Of a DNA stretch of 64,000 bases, positions 25,991 to 35,693 are shown piece by piece. Position 1 is the first letter of the stretch. Each line of letters opens with the position of its first letter. Source of the stretch: Actimicrobium sp. CCC2.4 (GTDB lineage: Bacteria; Pseudomonadota; Gammaproteobacteria; Burkholderiales; Burkholderiaceae_D); contig NZ_CP133777.1 of assembly GCF_034347385.1 (NCBI RefSeq), positions 2,232,001 to 2,296,000 of the forward strand. Reading direction: 5' to 3'. Below the pieces are notes generated by a model, which worked only from the letters and a program-made list of their open reading frames with translations, had not been told where the DNA came from and did not search any database. A program made the position numbers and the translations under genes.

Positions 25991-26010
25991 TGTCACGTTT
26001 TTGTCACGTT
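25991..26010 (+). repeat. 9-bp direct repeat between integrase and tRNA
   Basis: TGTCACGTT occurs at 25991-25999 and 26002-26010, start-to-start 11 bases, or one helical turn. Its place between int stop and tRNA 3' end suits integrase arm-type binding sites, but this is inference. Confidence 0.35.
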
Positions 26011-26022
26011 GGACAAAACGAA

Positions 26023-26050
26023 AAGGGCCAGCGCTTGCGCACCGGCCCTT
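26023..26050 (-). terminator. Terminator after tRNA-Asn
   Basis: Stem AAGGGCC/GGCCCTT with an inner GCGC/GCGC pairing. On the reverse strand it is followed by TTTCGTTTT. It lies nine bases past the tRNA 3' end and also faces the integrase, so could end both transcripts. Confidence 0.7.
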
Positions 26051-26058
26051 CAGTATTC

Positions 26059-26134
26059 TGGCTCCCCGACCTGGACTCGAACCAGGGACCTGCGGATTAA
26101 CAGTCCGTCGCTCTACCAACTGAGCTATCAGGGA
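26059..26134 (-). tRNA. tRNA-Asn (anticodon GTT)
   Basis: A 76-base cloverleaf on the reverse strand. Acceptor arms TCCCTGA/TCGGGGA (one T-G pair), anticodon loop CTGTTAA giving GTT, T-arm with GGTTCGAGTCC, discriminator G and encoded CCA at 26061-26059. The 3' end faces the integrase gene, making it the likely attachment site of the neighbouring element. I saw no second copy of its 3' half in the window. Confidence 0.97.
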
Positions 26135-26256
26135 AAAGATGCCGCATTATGGCGGATCAGATGCTGCCTGTCAAAAGTTTCAAAACCAAGAAGCTACCCA
26201 CATTTGACAGTGCTGTGAGAGGAGAAACCTGTACCGTCTCACAGCGAGGCCGAAGT

Positions 26257-27471
26257 CTACAATACTTTCGCGATGGCCTCAACCACCTTGTCAATATTGG
26301 TGGAATTTAATGCGGCAACGCAGATGCGGCCGGTGTCGACAGCGTAAATCGCGTGCTCGCTGGCGAGGAGGGCGACTTGGTCTTTGGTTAGGCCTGAGTA
26401 AGAAAACATACCGCGTTGCTTGATGACGAAATCGAAATCATGGCCCGGTGCTTTCTCTTTCAATTTGGTGACGAACAGCTGTCGCATTTCACGGATACGT
26501 ACGCGCATGCCAGCTAGTTCTTCTTCCCATAACTCGCGCAGTTCCGGGGTCGCCAATGCCAGAGCAACGACTTGCCCACCATGGACTGGCGGATTCGAAT
26601 AGTTGGTGCGGATCACACGTTTGAGTTGTGACAGCAAGCGGCTAGCTTCTTCGCTGCTGACAGCAACGATGCTCAGTGCGCCGACACGTTCACCGTACAA
26701 AGAGAAAGACTTGGAAAACGAGTTCGAGACGAACAGTGGACCGCCGGCTGCAGCGAACTGGCGCACGACTTTGCCGTCGGCTTCGATACCGTCGCCGAAT
26801 CCCTGGTAGGCCATGTCGAGGAACGGCACCAAACCGCGTTCTGTCACGACCTTGATCACTTCCAGCCATTGCGCATCGGTCAGGTCCGCACCGGTCGGGT
26901 TGTGGCAACACGCGTGCAACAGGACAATCGATCCTGCTGGCATGGTCTGCAAGGCTTCGAGCATGCCGGTAAAATTTACGCCGCGTGTGGCGGGATCGTA
27001 GTAGGGATAATTGTTGACTACGAAGCCGGCCGATTCGAACAGCGCGCGGTGGTTCTCCCAGCTTGGATCGCTGATCCAGACCTGGGCGTCAGGCGCGAAG
27101 CGCTGGAGGAAATCTGCACCAAGCTTCAGGGCGCCGGTACCGCCGACTGCTTGCGCAGTGACCGCGCGCTTTTCCGTGATGACGGCACTGCCGGCACCGA
27201 ATACCAATTCCTGGACCGCTTTGTCGTACGCAGCCAGGCCGTCGATGGGCAGGTAAGTGCGCGGCGCGGCTTTTTCCATCATGAGGGCTTCGGCTTTTTT
27301 GACGCAGTCCAGCAGGGGAACCTTGCCGTTATTGTCGTAGTAGACGCCGACGCCAAGGTTGATTTTGGCGGGATTTTTATCGGCATTGAATGCTTCGGTG
27401 ATGCCCAGAATCGGATCACGGGGAGCCATCTCAATGGCGGTGAATAGGGATGCTGAAAGGGGTGCGTTCAT
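26257..27471 (-). CDS. Aromatic amino acid / aspartate aminotransferase
   Basis: Class I PLP aminotransferase of the AspC/TyrB type, 404 residues. Visible motifs: INLGVGVYYDNNGKVP near the start, YLPIDGLAAYD, the LLHACCHNPTGADLT loop, the FLDMAYQGFGDG Asp/Tyr segment, and SNSFSKSFSLYGERVG with the PLP lysine. A C-terminal FSYSGLTKDQV supplies the substrate-carboxylate region. It interconverts aromatic amino acids or aspartate with their keto acids. ATG at 27471 (MNAPLSASLFTAIE) matches family N-termini; the frame stays open upstream to 27588, but that part lacks conserved sequence. Diverges from uvrB with about 117 bases between. Confidence 0.92.
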   Translation of the reverse strand: MNAPLSASLFTAIEMAPRDPILGITEAFNADKNPAKINLGVGVYYDNNGKVPLLDCVKKAEALMMEKAAPRTYLPIDGLAAYDKAVQELVFGAGSAVITEKRAVTAQAVGGTGALKLGADFLQRFAPDAQVWISDPSWENHRALFESAGFVVNNYPYYDPATRGVNFTGMLEALQTMPAGSIVLLHACCHNPTGADLTDAQWLEVIKVVTERGLVPFLDMAYQGFGDGIEADGKVVRQFAAAGGPLFVSNSFSKSFSLYGERVGALSIVAVSSEEASRLLSQLKRVIRTNYSNPPVHGGQVVALALATPELRELWEEELAGMRVRIREMRQLFVTKLKEKAPGHDFDFVIKQRGMFSYSGLTKDQVALLASEHAIYAVDTGRICVAALNSTNIDKVVEAIAKVL

Positions 27472-27588
27472 CGTGATAACATCAAAAGTTAGCTGCACAA
27501 GATCGCTTGCAGTCGGGTTGGAGACAGCGTCACAAGAAATTGTCGACGCCAGTTTGCAGCTCGCAATTTTACCAAAGGTCGTCGCCAC

Positions 27589-29682
27589 ATGGCTGAATTA
27601 ACTCAAGTTACCAGTAGCATCGACGAATCGAAGATCATCACCTTTCCGGATTCGCCGTTTCAGTTGCTCCAGCCGTTCGAACCTGCCGGCGACCAGCCGA
27701 CGGCGATTGCCAAGCTGGTCGAGGGCATCGAAGATGGCTTGTCCTATCAGACTTTGCTCGGGGTAACTGGTTCAGGGAAAACCTACACGATGGCCAACGT
27801 GATTGCGAGGATGGGCCGTCCGGCCATTATCTTTGCACCAAACAAGACGCTGGCTGCGCAGCTCTACAGCGAGTTCCGTGAATTTTTCCCGCGCAACGCG
27901 GTGGAGTATTTCGTCAGCTATTACGATTACTACCAACCGGAAGCGTATGTGCCGCAGCGCGACTTGTTCATCGAGAAAGATTCTTCGATCAACGAGCATA
28001 TCGAGCAGATGCGGCTATCGTGCACCAAGTCGCTGATGGAGCGACGCGACGTGATCATCGTCGCGACGGTGTCGGCGATCTATGGTATCGGCAACCCGAA
28101 CGAATATCACCAGATGATCCTGACCTTGCGGGCCAAGGATAAAGTGAGTCAGCGTGACGTGATCGCGCGCCTGATTCAAATGCAATACACCCGCAATGAA
28201 ATCGATTTCGGTCGCGGTACGTTCCGGGTTCGCGGCGATACGATCGACATTTTTCCGGCCGAGCATGCCGAATTGGCTGTGCGTCTCGAGATGTTCGATG
28301 ATGAGATCGAAAGCATCCAGCTGTTCGATCCGCTGACAGGGCGTGTACGCCAAAAAATCCCGCGATTTACTGTGTATCCGGGTTCGCATTACGTGACTCC
28401 GCGTGCCACTGTATTGCGTGCAATTGAAACCATCAAAGAGGAATTGCGCGACAGGCTGGAATTTTTTCGCAAGGAAAACAAGCTGATCGAAGAGCAGCGT
28501 ATCGAGCAGCGCACCCGTTTCGACCTCGAAATGATGCAGGAAATCGGCTTCACCAAAGGCATTGAAAATTACTCGCGTCATCTCAGCGGTGCCAAGGCTG
28601 GAGAACCGCCGCCAACGCTGATCGATTACTTGCCGCCGGATGCGCTGATGTTTCTTGACGAGTCGCATGTGCTGCTTGGCCAGCTCAGCGGCATGTATAA
28701 CGGCGACCGGTCGCGCAAGACCAATCTGGTGGACTACGGCTTTCGTTTGCCGTCGGCGCTGGATAACCGGCCGCTACGATTCGATGAATTCGAAGGCAAG
28801 ATGCGCCAGACCGTGTTCGTCTCGGCCACCCCAGCCGAATATGAAAAGACCCACGCCGGGCAGGTCGTCGAACAAGTGGTCAGGCCAACCGGACTGGTCG
28901 ATCCTGCCATCGAAGTCCGTCCGGCCAGCACCCAGGTCGATGATCTGATGGGCGAGATCCAGCTGCGGGTGGCGCAGAACGAGCGCGTGCTGGTGACGAC
29001 GTTGACCAAGCGGATGTCGGAGCAGCTCACGGAATTCCTCAGTGATCATGGCGTCAAGGTCCGTTACCTGCACAGCGACATTGATACGGTCGAGCGGGTC
29101 GAGATCTTGCGCGACTTGCGTCTGGGGACCTTCGATGTACTGGTCGGTATTAACTTGCTACGCGAAGGTCTCGACTTGCCGGAGGTATCGCTGGTGGCGA
29201 TCCTCGATGCCGACAAGGAAGGCTTTCTGCGATCCGAGCGTAGCCTGATCCAGACCATCGGTCGCGCGGCGCGTAACCTCAACGGTAAAGCGATTCTGTA
29301 TGGCGACAAGGTCACCGATTCGATGCGTCGCGCAATCGACGAGACCGAGCGTCGCCGCAACAAGCAGGTTGAATTCAACCTGGCCAATAACATCACGCCG
29401 ATCGGCATCAAAAAACAGATCAAGGACTTGATCGACGGTGTCTACAGCCCGCAGGAAGCGCGCGAGGAATTGCAGGTCGCACAAGAAACCGCCAAGTATG
29501 AATCGATGAGCGAGAAGCAAATCAGCAAGGAAATCAAACGACTTGAGAAGCTGATGCTCGATCACGCAAAGAACTTGGAATTCGAGAAGGCTGCACAGGT
29601 CCGCGATCAGTTGCGCGTGTTGAAGGAGCAATTATTTGGGGCCAGCGGATCGGACAATATTGCATCGATGCTGAGTAAATAA
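27589..29682 (+). CDS. uvrB: UvrABC excinuclease subunit B
   Basis: DNA damage-recognition helicase-like subunit of nucleotide excision repair, 697 residues, full length. Walker A is [16 protein letters not shown]. The DNA-clamping beta-hairpin region has [17 protein letters not shown]. Walker B reads [10 protein letters not shown], helicase motif VI is QTIGRAARN, and a C-terminal UVR motif near residues 650-685 ([20 protein letters not shown]) contacts UvrA/UvrC. I found no clear LexA box (CTGT-N8-ACAG) in the short upstream gap. The next gene begins one base after the stop. Confidence 0.98.
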   Translation: MAELTQVTSSIDESKIITFPDSPFQLLQPFEPAGDQPTAIAKLVEGIEDGLSYQTLLGVTGSGKTYTMANVIARMGRPAIIFAPNKTLAAQLYSEFREFFPRNAVEYFVSYYDYYQPEAYVPQRDLFIEKDSSINEHIEQMRLSCTKSLMERRDVIIVATVSAIYGIGNPNEYHQMILTLRAKDKVSQRDVIARLIQMQYTRNEIDFGRGTFRVRGDTIDIFPAEHAELAVRLEMFDDEIESIQLFDPLTGRVRQKIPRFTVYPGSHYVTPRATVLRAIETIKEELRDRLEFFRKENKLIEEQRIEQRTRFDLEMMQEIGFTKGIENYSRHLSGAKAGEPPPTLIDYLPPDALMFLDESHVLLGQLSGMYNGDRSRKTNLVDYGFRLPSALDNRPLRFDEFEGKMRQTVFVSATPAEYEKTHAGQVVEQVVRPTGLVDPAIEVRPASTQVDDLMGEIQLRVAQNERVLVTTLTKRMSEQLTEFLSDHGVKVRYLHSDIDTVERVEILRDLRLGTFDVLVGINLLREGLDLPEVSLVAILDADKEGFLRSERSLIQTIGRAARNLNGKAILYGDKVTDSMRRAIDETERRRNKQVEFNLANNITPIGIKKQIKDLIDGVYSPQEAREELQVAQETAKYESMSEKQISKEIKRLEKLMLDHAKNLEFEKAAQVRDQLRVLKEQLFGASGSDNIASMLSK

Positions 29683-29683
29683 C

Positions 29684-30469
29684 ATGATTCCTGCAGCAAT
29701 CCTTGCCACCATCGAACGCGCTGATCCGTCGTGGCAGCCGATACTGATGGCAGGGCTAAAAGCCGTCGATCTGGCCGACCCGGCGTACTTGCCGGCGCTC
29801 GCGCAGGATGACTATCTGCCGACCGAAGGCCGCTTGTTGTCGGCATTCGTCCAACCATTTGAGTCAGTGCGTTACGTGCTGGTCGGGGAGGGGCCTTATC
29901 CCCGTGCCGCCAGCGCAACCGGCGTGTGCTTCATGGATGGCGCAGTCGATTTGCTGTGGTCTGACAAGGGCTTGTCAAAACCCGTCAATCGCGCCACGTC
30001 CCTGCGTAACTTTATGAAAATGCTGCTGGTGGCCGACGGTACGCTGGCATCCGGACAGACTTCAGGCGAAGCGATGATGGTGGCCGGTGCACAAGCGCTT
30101 CAGCCCGGAGCCGATCGCATCCGGACCTTGGCGCAGTTGCAGCAGAATCTGACGCAACAAGGGTTTTTGTTGCTCAACGCAGCGCTGGTATTCCGACCTC
30201 ATGTGCCGCCTCTGCGTGATGCACGCGCCTGGTTACCATTCCTGACGACGGTATTCGCCGCGCTCGCCGATCAGGTTGACCCGCCAACGCTGGTGCTGTG
30301 GGGGAAGATTGCAGCGCAGCTCGACAACTTGCCCGGCATCGACGCTTTTCCGCGTTTGGCGGCCGAGCATCCCTACAATTTGTCCTTCATTGAAAACAGC
30401 ACCATGCAGAAATTGTTCGCTCCGATGCAATTGTTGCAGTTGCCAGCGAGAAATCCAGCGAGCCGTTAG
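29684..30469 (+). CDS. Uracil-DNA glycosylase-like protein lacking the usual catalytic Asp
   Basis: A 261-residue protein with the UDG fold signals in order: motif 1 VLVGEGPYPRAASATGVCF (about 65-83), the strand FLLLNAALVF, VLWGKIA, and a late HPYNLSF. In family-1 UDGs motif 1 is GQDPYH, with Asp activating water. Here the aligned positions read GEGPYP, so Asp is Gly (residue 70) and Gln is Glu. It starts one base after the uvrB stop, so the two genes should be co-translated, suggesting a repair role. It may have another glycosylase mechanism, use E69, or be a non-catalytic DNA-binding relative. Confidence 0.75.
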   Translation: MIPAAILATIERADPSWQPILMAGLKAVDLADPAYLPALAQDDYLPTEGRLLSAFVQPFESVRYVLVGEGPYPRAASATGVCFMDGAVDLLWSDKGLSKPVNRATSLRNFMKMLLVADGTLASGQTSGEAMMVAGAQALQPGADRIRTLAQLQQNLTQQGFLLLNAALVFRPHVPPLRDARAWLPFLTTVFAALADQVDPPTLVLWGKIAAQLDNLPGIDAFPRLAAEHPYNLSFIENSTMQKLFAPMQLLQLPARNPASR

Positions 30470-30502
30470 AATGGATACCTGACGAAAACGGTCAACCTTG
30501 TT

Positions 30503-30527
30503 ATACTCGACAAAATTGATCAACTAC
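30503..30527 (+). promoter_or_regulatory. IscR type-1 operator
   Basis: The 25-base site starting ATACTCGAC and ending CAACTAC matches the E. coli type-1 IscR consensus (ATASYYGACTRWWWYAGTCRRSTAT, as remembered in two halves) at 21 of 25 positions. It lies 42 bases before iscR, as expected for autorepression by [2Fe-2S]-IscR. Confidence 0.7.
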
Positions 30528-30568
30528 TCAGGATTTTCCTGTATGGCTGACTTCGGGGACTACGAAAC

Positions 30569-31042
30569 ATGAGATTAACTACTAAAGGCCGCTTCGCGGT
30601 GACTGCAATGATTGATCTGGCCCTGCGGCAGAGCGGCGGTCCGGTGACACTCTCGGGCATCAGCCAGCGCCAGGAAATTTCGCTGTCGTACCTCGAACAA
30701 TTGTTCGGCAAGCTGCGTCGACACGAAATCGTCGAATCAGTGCGCGGTCCAGGCGGGGGCTACAATCTGGCGCGTCGGGCCGAAGACGTGACAGTAGCGG
30801 ACATCATCATTGCAGTCGATGAACCGCTGGATTCAACGCAGTGCGGTGGCAAAGAAAATTGCCGCAGCTCAACTGCTGAAAATGGTACGCGGTGCATGAC
30901 CCATGATTTATGGTCGACCCTGAATTCAAAGATGGTGGAGTACCTCGATTCTGTTTCACTGAAAGATCTGGTGGATCAGCAGCGACAAAAAAATATTGAA
31001 CAAAACGTAGTGGTGCTACATCGGTCCCACGTTGTTTCTTGA
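30569..31042 (+). CDS. iscR: Fe-S cluster-sensing Rrf2 regulator IscR
   Basis: Transcriptional regulator of Fe-S assembly, 157 residues. An N-terminal winged helix-turn-helix (MRLTTKGRFAVTAMIDLAL through RGPGGGYNLAR, about 1-68) is followed by a dimer helix and the [2Fe-2S] site. Ligand candidates are C92, C98, C109 and H112. The C92-x5-C98 spacing equals that of E. coli, but ten residues rather than five separate the second and third Cys. First gene of the full isc operon; 15 bases separate it from iscS. Likely represses itself through the operator at 30503. Confidence 0.96.
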   Translation: MRLTTKGRFAVTAMIDLALRQSGGPVTLSGISQRQEISLSYLEQLFGKLRRHEIVESVRGPGGGYNLARRAEDVTVADIIIAVDEPLDSTQCGGKENCRSSTAENGTRCMTHDLWSTLNSKMVEYLDSVSLKDLVDQQRQKNIEQNVVVLHRSHVVS

Positions 31043-31057
31043 TTGGAGCGTAAGACA

Positions 31058-32311
31058 ATGAATGCCCCCCTGGAAAAAAGCCTGATTGACACTCTCAAGG
31101 CACCGCACTTCCCGATTTATCTTGACTATTCATCGACCACGCCGATCGATCCGCGCGTGGCCGACAAGATGATTCCCTACCTGCGCGAGCAGTTCGGTAA
31201 TCCCGCATCCCGCAGCCACATGTATGGCTGGACCGCCGAAAAAGCGGTCGAGGAAGCCCGTGCTGAAGTCGCTAAACTGGTCAATGCCGATCCGCGCGAA
31301 ATCGTCTGGACCTCGGGCGCCACCGAGAGCAACAACCTTGCGATCAAAGGTGCAGCCCACTTTTACAAGACCAAAGGCAAGCACATCATCACCGTCAAGA
31401 CCGAGCACAAGGCAGTGCTCGACACGGTGCGTGATCTGGAACGTGAAGGCTACGAAGCCACTTATTTGCAACCACAGGACAACGGCTTGATCACGATCGA
31501 GCAGCTTGCTGCGGCGATCCGCCCGGACACCATCCTGGTCTCGGTCATGCTGGTCAACAATGAAATCGGCGTGATTCAGCCAGTCGACGAAATCGGTGAA
31601 CTGTGCCGCTCGAAAGGCATTGTGTTCCACTGCGACGCCGCCCAAGCTACTGGCAAAATGAAGATCGATCTTGAGAAAACCAAGATTGACCTGATGACAT
31701 TTACGGCGCACAAATCCTACGGTCCGAAAGGCATAGGCGCACTGTATGTCCGCCGTAAGCCCCGCATCCGTATCGAGCCGCAAATGCACGGCGGCGGTCA
31801 CGAACGCGGCATGCGTTCAGGCACGTTGCCAACGCATCAGATCGTCGGCATGGGCGAGGCATTCAAGATCGCCCGTGAAGAAATGGATGAAGAAATCATC
31901 CGTATCACCGCACTGCGGGATCGTCTGGCCAAAGGCCTGTCGGAGATGGAAGAGGTCTACATTAACGGTGACATGGCGCATCGCGTGCCGCACAACCTCA
32001 ATGTCAGCTTCAACTATGTCGAAGGCGAGTCCCTGATCATGGCGATCAAGGATATTGCGGTCTCGTCCGGCTCGGCCTGTACTTCGGCCAGTCTGGAGCC
32101 ATCGTATGTGTTGCGTGCTCTCGGACGCAGCGACGAACTGGCGCATAGTTCGATCCGCTTCACGTTCGGGCGCTTCACGACCAATGAAGACATCGACTTC
32201 ACGATCAACCTGATCAAGGAAAAAGTCGCCAAGTTGCGTGATCTCTCGCCGTTGTGGGACATGCACAAGGAAGGGATCGACATTAGCTCGATTCAGTGGG
32301 CGGCACACTAA
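31058..32311 (+). CDS. iscS: Cysteine desulfurase IscS
   Basis: PLP enzyme that removes sulfur from L-cysteine and passes persulfide to IscU. 417 residues. PLP lysine is in [13 protein letters not shown], substrate His in [10 protein letters not shown], and the persulfide Cys in [13 protein letters not shown]. The C-terminus ends with the SSIQWAAH tail, typical of group I desulfurases that bind IscU. ATG at 31058 follows GGAG by nine bases; an in-frame TTG at 31043 lies before that site and is rejected. Confidence 0.98.
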   Translation: MNAPLEKSLIDTLKAPHFPIYLDYSSTTPIDPRVADKMIPYLREQFGNPASRSHMYGWTAEKAVEEARAEVAKLVNADPREIVWTSGATESNNLAIKGAAHFYKTKGKHIITVKTEHKAVLDTVRDLEREGYEATYLQPQDNGLITIEQLAAAIRPDTILVSVMLVNNEIGVIQPVDEIGELCRSKGIVFHCDAAQATGKMKIDLEKTKIDLMTFTAHKSYGPKGIGALYVRRKPRIRIEPQMHGGGHERGMRSGTLPTHQIVGMGEAFKIAREEMDEEIIRITALRDRLAKGLSEMEEVYINGDMAHRVPHNLNVSFNYVEGESLIMAIKDIAVSSGSACTSASLEPSYVLRALGRSDELAHSSIRFTFGRFTTNEDIDFTINLIKEKVAKLRDLSPLWDMHKEGIDISSIQWAAH

Positions 32312-32319
32312 TCACTCAT

Positions 32320-32343
32320 CGCTTGCGGGATCACCCGCAAGCG
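32320..32343 (+). promoter_or_regulatory. Perfect 10-bp hairpin between iscS and iscU
   Basis: CGCTTGCGGG and CCCGCAAGCG flank a four-base loop ATCA. It sits in the 55-base iscS-iscU gap, 11 bases before the iscU ribosome site AAGGAG. There is no T run, so it is not a simple terminator; RNA processing or differential stability of the operon mRNA is a reasonable guess. Confidence 0.6.
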
Positions 32344-32366
32344 GCGTAATTTCAAGGAGCATCAAA

Positions 32367-32774
32367 ATGGCATACTCAGAAAAAGTCCTGGATCACTACG
32401 AAAATCCACGCAATGTCGGCGCGTTCGACAAGGGTGATGACACCATCGGTACCGGCATGGTCGGCGCACCGGCTTGCGGCGACGTCATGAAACTGCAGAT
32501 CAAGGTCGGCGCCGACGGCATCATCCAGGACGCCAAGTTCAAGACCTACGGCTGCGGTTCGGCGATTGCATCGTCATCGCTGGTCACCGAATGGGTCAAG
32601 GGCAAGACACTCGACGAAGCGATGTCGATCAAGAATACCCAGATCGCCGAAGAGCTGGCATTGCCGCCAGTGAAAATTCACTGCTCGATTCTGGCCGAAG
32701 ATGCGATCAAGGCAGCCGTACTGGATTACAAGACCCGTCACGCCGCCGAAGCAACGATTGCATCAGCAGCCTGA
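32367..32774 (+). CDS. iscU: Fe-S cluster assembly scaffold IscU
   Basis: Scaffold on which [2Fe-2S] clusters are built from IscS sulfur. 135 residues. The three cluster Cys lie in [25 protein letters not shown] and [11 protein letters not shown], and the HscA-binding LPPVK is present immediately before the last. Start is ATG at 32367, seven bases after AAGGAG. Confidence 0.98.
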   Translation: MAYSEKVLDHYENPRNVGAFDKGDDTIGTGMVGAPACGDVMKLQIKVGADGIIQDAKFKTYGCGSAIASSSLVTEWVKGKTLDEAMSIKNTQIAEELALPPVKIHCSILAEDAIKAAVLDYKTRHAAEATIASAA

Positions 32775-32800
32775 ATCAGGTCAACCAGCGAGAAAACATC

Positions 32801-33124
32801 ATGGCAATCACACTGACTGAAAAAGCAGCCAAGCACATCAGCCGCTACATGGAACGTCGCGGCAAGGGAATCGGTTTGCGCTTTGGCGTTCGCACAACCG
32901 GCTGTTCAGGGTTGGCGTACAAGCTGGAATACGTCGATGAGAGCGCTACGGAAGACAGTATCTTCGAATCGCATGGCGTGACGCTGTTTGTCGATCCGAA
33001 GAGCCTGCCATATATCGATGGTACCGAGCTGGACTTCGCCCGCGAAGGCTTGAACGAAGGGTTCAAGTTCTACAATCCGAACGTGAAAGATGCGTGCGGC
33101 TGCGGCGAAAGTTTCCGGATTTGA
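32801..33124 (+). CDS. iscA: Fe-S carrier IscA
   Basis: A-type Fe-S carrier of 107 residues that delivers clusters to target proteins. The three conserved Cys are in [10 protein letters not shown] and the C-terminal DACGCGESF. Starts 26 bases after iscU and belongs to the same operon. Confidence 0.98.
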   Translation: MAITLTEKAAKHISRYMERRGKGIGLRFGVRTTGCSGLAYKLEYVDESATEDSIFESHGVTLFVDPKSLPYIDGTELDFAREGLNEGFKFYNPNVKDACGCGESFRI

Positions 33125-33215
33125 GAGTGCGTGGGTGCGCTGCCTGAAGCAGACTGCCCGCGCATGATTTGAACAAGCCTGTTGCAGCTCGAACAGGCTT
33201 TTGTTTTGAGCGTTC

Positions 33216-33731
33216 ATGCAAAACCATTACCAGTTATTCCACTTGTCCCAGCGATTCGGTATCGATATGGCCGCACTCGATCAGGCCTATCGCGACGTGC
33301 AGGGTCAGGTGCATCCGGACAAATTTGTCAATGGTTCCGATGCCGAAAAGCGTGTCGCAATGCAATGGGCCACGCGGGCCAACGAGGCGTATCAAACCTT
33401 GCGCCATCCGCTCAAGCGCGCTGCCTATCTGTGCGAACTCAATGGTGTCGATCTTCAGGTCGAATCCAGTACGGCGATGCCGATGGCGTTCCTGATGCAG
33501 CAGATGGAATGGCGCGAGGCACTCGAAGACGTACGCGCAGCGCGCGATCTGGCTGCCCTTGAACGCCTGGATGACGAACTCCGGCAAGCCTGGAACGGCC
33601 AAGTCGATCGCATCGCCGCTCTGCTTGACGGTGGCGATTTCGAGGCTGCTGCACAGGTGGTGCGCGAACTGATGTTCCTCGATAAATTCCGCGCCGAGAT
33701 CGCCGATTACTACGAAGTGCTGGACCAATAA
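33216..33731 (+). CDS. hscB: Fe-S protein assembly co-chaperone HscB
   Basis: J-domain co-chaperone (171 residues) that brings IscU to HscA and stimulates its ATPase. The N-terminal J domain has the HPD motif in QVHPDKFVNG, preceded by LDQAYRDVQ. The C-terminal three-helix domain (about 95-171) binds IscU. Only a weak GAGCG precedes the ATG, as is common inside operons. Confidence 0.96.
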   Translation: MQNHYQLFHLSQRFGIDMAALDQAYRDVQGQVHPDKFVNGSDAEKRVAMQWATRANEAYQTLRHPLKRAAYLCELNGVDLQVESSTAMPMAFLMQQMEWREALEDVRAARDLAALERLDDELRQAWNGQVDRIAALLDGGDFEAAAQVVRELMFLDKFRAEIADYYEVLDQ

Positions 33732-33797
33732 CGGTCTCGCCGATGCGCTTGCCGTTACACTCCGCCTGAACCAATAACAGGATAAACAGACACTCCC

Positions 33798-35663
33798 ATG
33801 GCACTACTCCAGATTTCAGAACCCGGCATGTCGACCGCGCCGCACCAGCACCGGCTGGCCGTCGGCATTGACCTTGGTACCACCAACTCGCTGGTGGCAA
33901 CTGTCCGCAACAGCATCCCTGAAGTGCTGACCGATGAAGATGGTCGTGCGCTGCTGCCATCGATCGTGCGCTATCTGCCGGATGGCCATGCCAACATCGG
34001 CTACGCGGCGCAAGCGATGCAGGTTGCCGATCCACGCAATACCGTCTCGTCGGTCAAGCGCTTGATGGGTCGTGGCCTGAAGGACATCGCCCACGCCGAG
34101 AACCTGCCTTACGATTTCGTTGATTCGCCCGGGATGGTGCAACTGAAAACCGTCGCCGGCGTCAAGAGTCCGGTCGAAGTCTCGGCACAGATACTCGCGA
34201 CCTTGCGCCAGCGCGCTGAAGATGCACTCGGTGACGAGCTGGTCGGCGCCGTCATTACCGTGCCCGCCTACTTCGACGATGCCCAGCGCCAAGCCACCAA
34301 AGATGCGGCAACACTCGCCGGGCTCAACGTACTGCGCTTGCTCAACGAGCCGACTGCGGCCGCGATTGCCTACGGTCTCGACAATGCCTCCGAAGGCATT
34401 TTCGCGGTCTATGACCTCGGCGGCGGCACTTTCGACATTTCCATCCTGAAGCTGACCAAGGGCGTCTTCGAAGTCCTATCGACCGGCGGCGATTCTGCGC
34501 TCGGTGGCGACGACTTCGATCATCGCCTGCTGTGCTGGATCATTGAGCACGCCAAACTGTCACCACTGTCGATCGAAGACACCAGTCTGCTGATGGTCAA
34601 GGCGCGCGAAGCCAAGGAATTGTTGTCGACTAAGGCCGAGACATCCATCGATGCCGCCCTTAAATCCGGCGAAGAAGTACACCTGACCTTGAGCGCCACC
34701 GAGTTCGTCAAGCTGACACAGCACCTGGTTGCCAAGACGCTCACGCCAAGCCGTAAGGCTCTGCGCGATGCCAGCCTGACGGTCGATGATATCGATGGTG
34801 TGGTGTTGGTCGGCGGTGCCACGCGCATGCCGCAGGTACGCAAAAGTGTCGGCGACTTTTTCCAGTCGACACCGCTGGCCAATATCGATCCCGACAAAGT
34901 CGTCGCCCTTGGTGCTGCCATCCAGGCCAATCTGCTAGCGGGTAATCGCGCCTCTGGTGATGACTGGCTGCTGCTCGATGTGATTCCGCTGTCGCTTGGT
35001 ATCGAAACCATGGGTGGCCTGGTCGAAAAAGTCATCCCGCGCAACTCGACGATCCCATGCGCCCGCGCCCAGGAATTCACCACCTTCAAGGATGGCCAGA
35101 CTGCACTCGCCGTGCACATCGTGCAGGGCGAACGCGAGCTGGTCACTGATTGCCGCTCGCTGGCGCGCTTCGAATTGCGCGGTATCCCGCCGATGGCAGC
35201 CGGTGCCGCACGTATCCGGGTGACTTATCAGGTCGATGCTGATGGCTTGCTATCGGTGTCCGCGCGCGAATTGCGCTCCGGCGTCGAGGCATCGATTGCC
35301 GTCAAGCCCTCCTACGGGCTGGCTGACGAGCAGGTTGCCCGGATGCTGCAGGACTCGTTCCAGTCCGCCGAGATCGACATGAAGCTGCGCGCATTGCGCG
35401 AAGAGCAGGTCGATGCTGAACGGATCGTGCTCGCCACCGAATCGGCGCTGGCAGCCGATGCCGGGCTGTTGTCCGACGCCGAGCTGGCCGAGGTGCGCGA
35501 GCTGATCGTCGCGGTGCGCGCCGTCGCCGCCGGCGACGATCCGGATGTGATCAAGCGCAGCGTCGAGGCGCTCGCCAAAGGCACCGATGAATTCGCCGCG
35601 CGTCGCATGGATCGTAGCGTCCGTGTGGCATTGTCCGGCAAGACGCTGGACCAGGTTTCCTGA
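33798..35663 (+). CDS. hscA: Hsp70-type chaperone HscA
   Basis: Specialised Hsp70 that releases clusters from IscU. 621 residues. The ATPase domain has [43 protein letters not shown] and [13 protein letters not shown]. The substrate-binding domain begins about residue 390 ([17 protein letters not shown]). The helical lid is followed by a short tail without the acidic DnaK end. Context between hscB and fdx confirms the assignment. Confidence 0.97.
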   Translation: MALLQISEPGMSTAPHQHRLAVGIDLGTTNSLVATVRNSIPEVLTDEDGRALLPSIVRYLPDGHANIGYAAQAMQVADPRNTVSSVKRLMGRGLKDIAHAENLPYDFVDSPGMVQLKTVAGVKSPVEVSAQILATLRQRAEDALGDELVGAVITVPAYFDDAQRQATKDAATLAGLNVLRLLNEPTAAAIAYGLDNASEGIFAVYDLGGGTFDISILKLTKGVFEVLSTGGDSALGGDDFDHRLLCWIIEHAKLSPLSIEDTSLLMVKAREAKELLSTKAETSIDAALKSGEEVHLTLSATEFVKLTQHLVAKTLTPSRKALRDASLTVDDIDGVVLVGGATRMPQVRKSVGDFFQSTPLANIDPDKVVALGAAIQANLLAGNRASGDDWLLLDVIPLSLGIETMGGLVEKVIPRNSTIPCARAQEFTTFKDGQTALAVHIVQGERELVTDCRSLARFELRGIPPMAAGAARIRVTYQVDADGLLSVSARELRSGVEASIAVKPSYGLADEQVARMLQDSFQSAEIDMKLRALREEQVDAERIVLATESALAADAGLLSDAELAEVRELIVAVRAVAAGDDPDVIKRSVEALAKGTDEFAARRMDRSVRVALSGKTLDQVS

Positions 35664-35693
35664 CCCACCCTGTTTATTTTTGAGGTAATTACC

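Noticed and set aside
13745-26134. Second copy of the tRNA-Asn 3' end as the far attachment site
   Set aside because: Read through by eye without a match; a computed repeat search is needed to exclude a short one.
27472-27588. LexA (SOS) box upstream of uvrB
   Set aside because: The best palindrome, CTGCA...TGCAG, does not fit CTGT-N8-ACAG.
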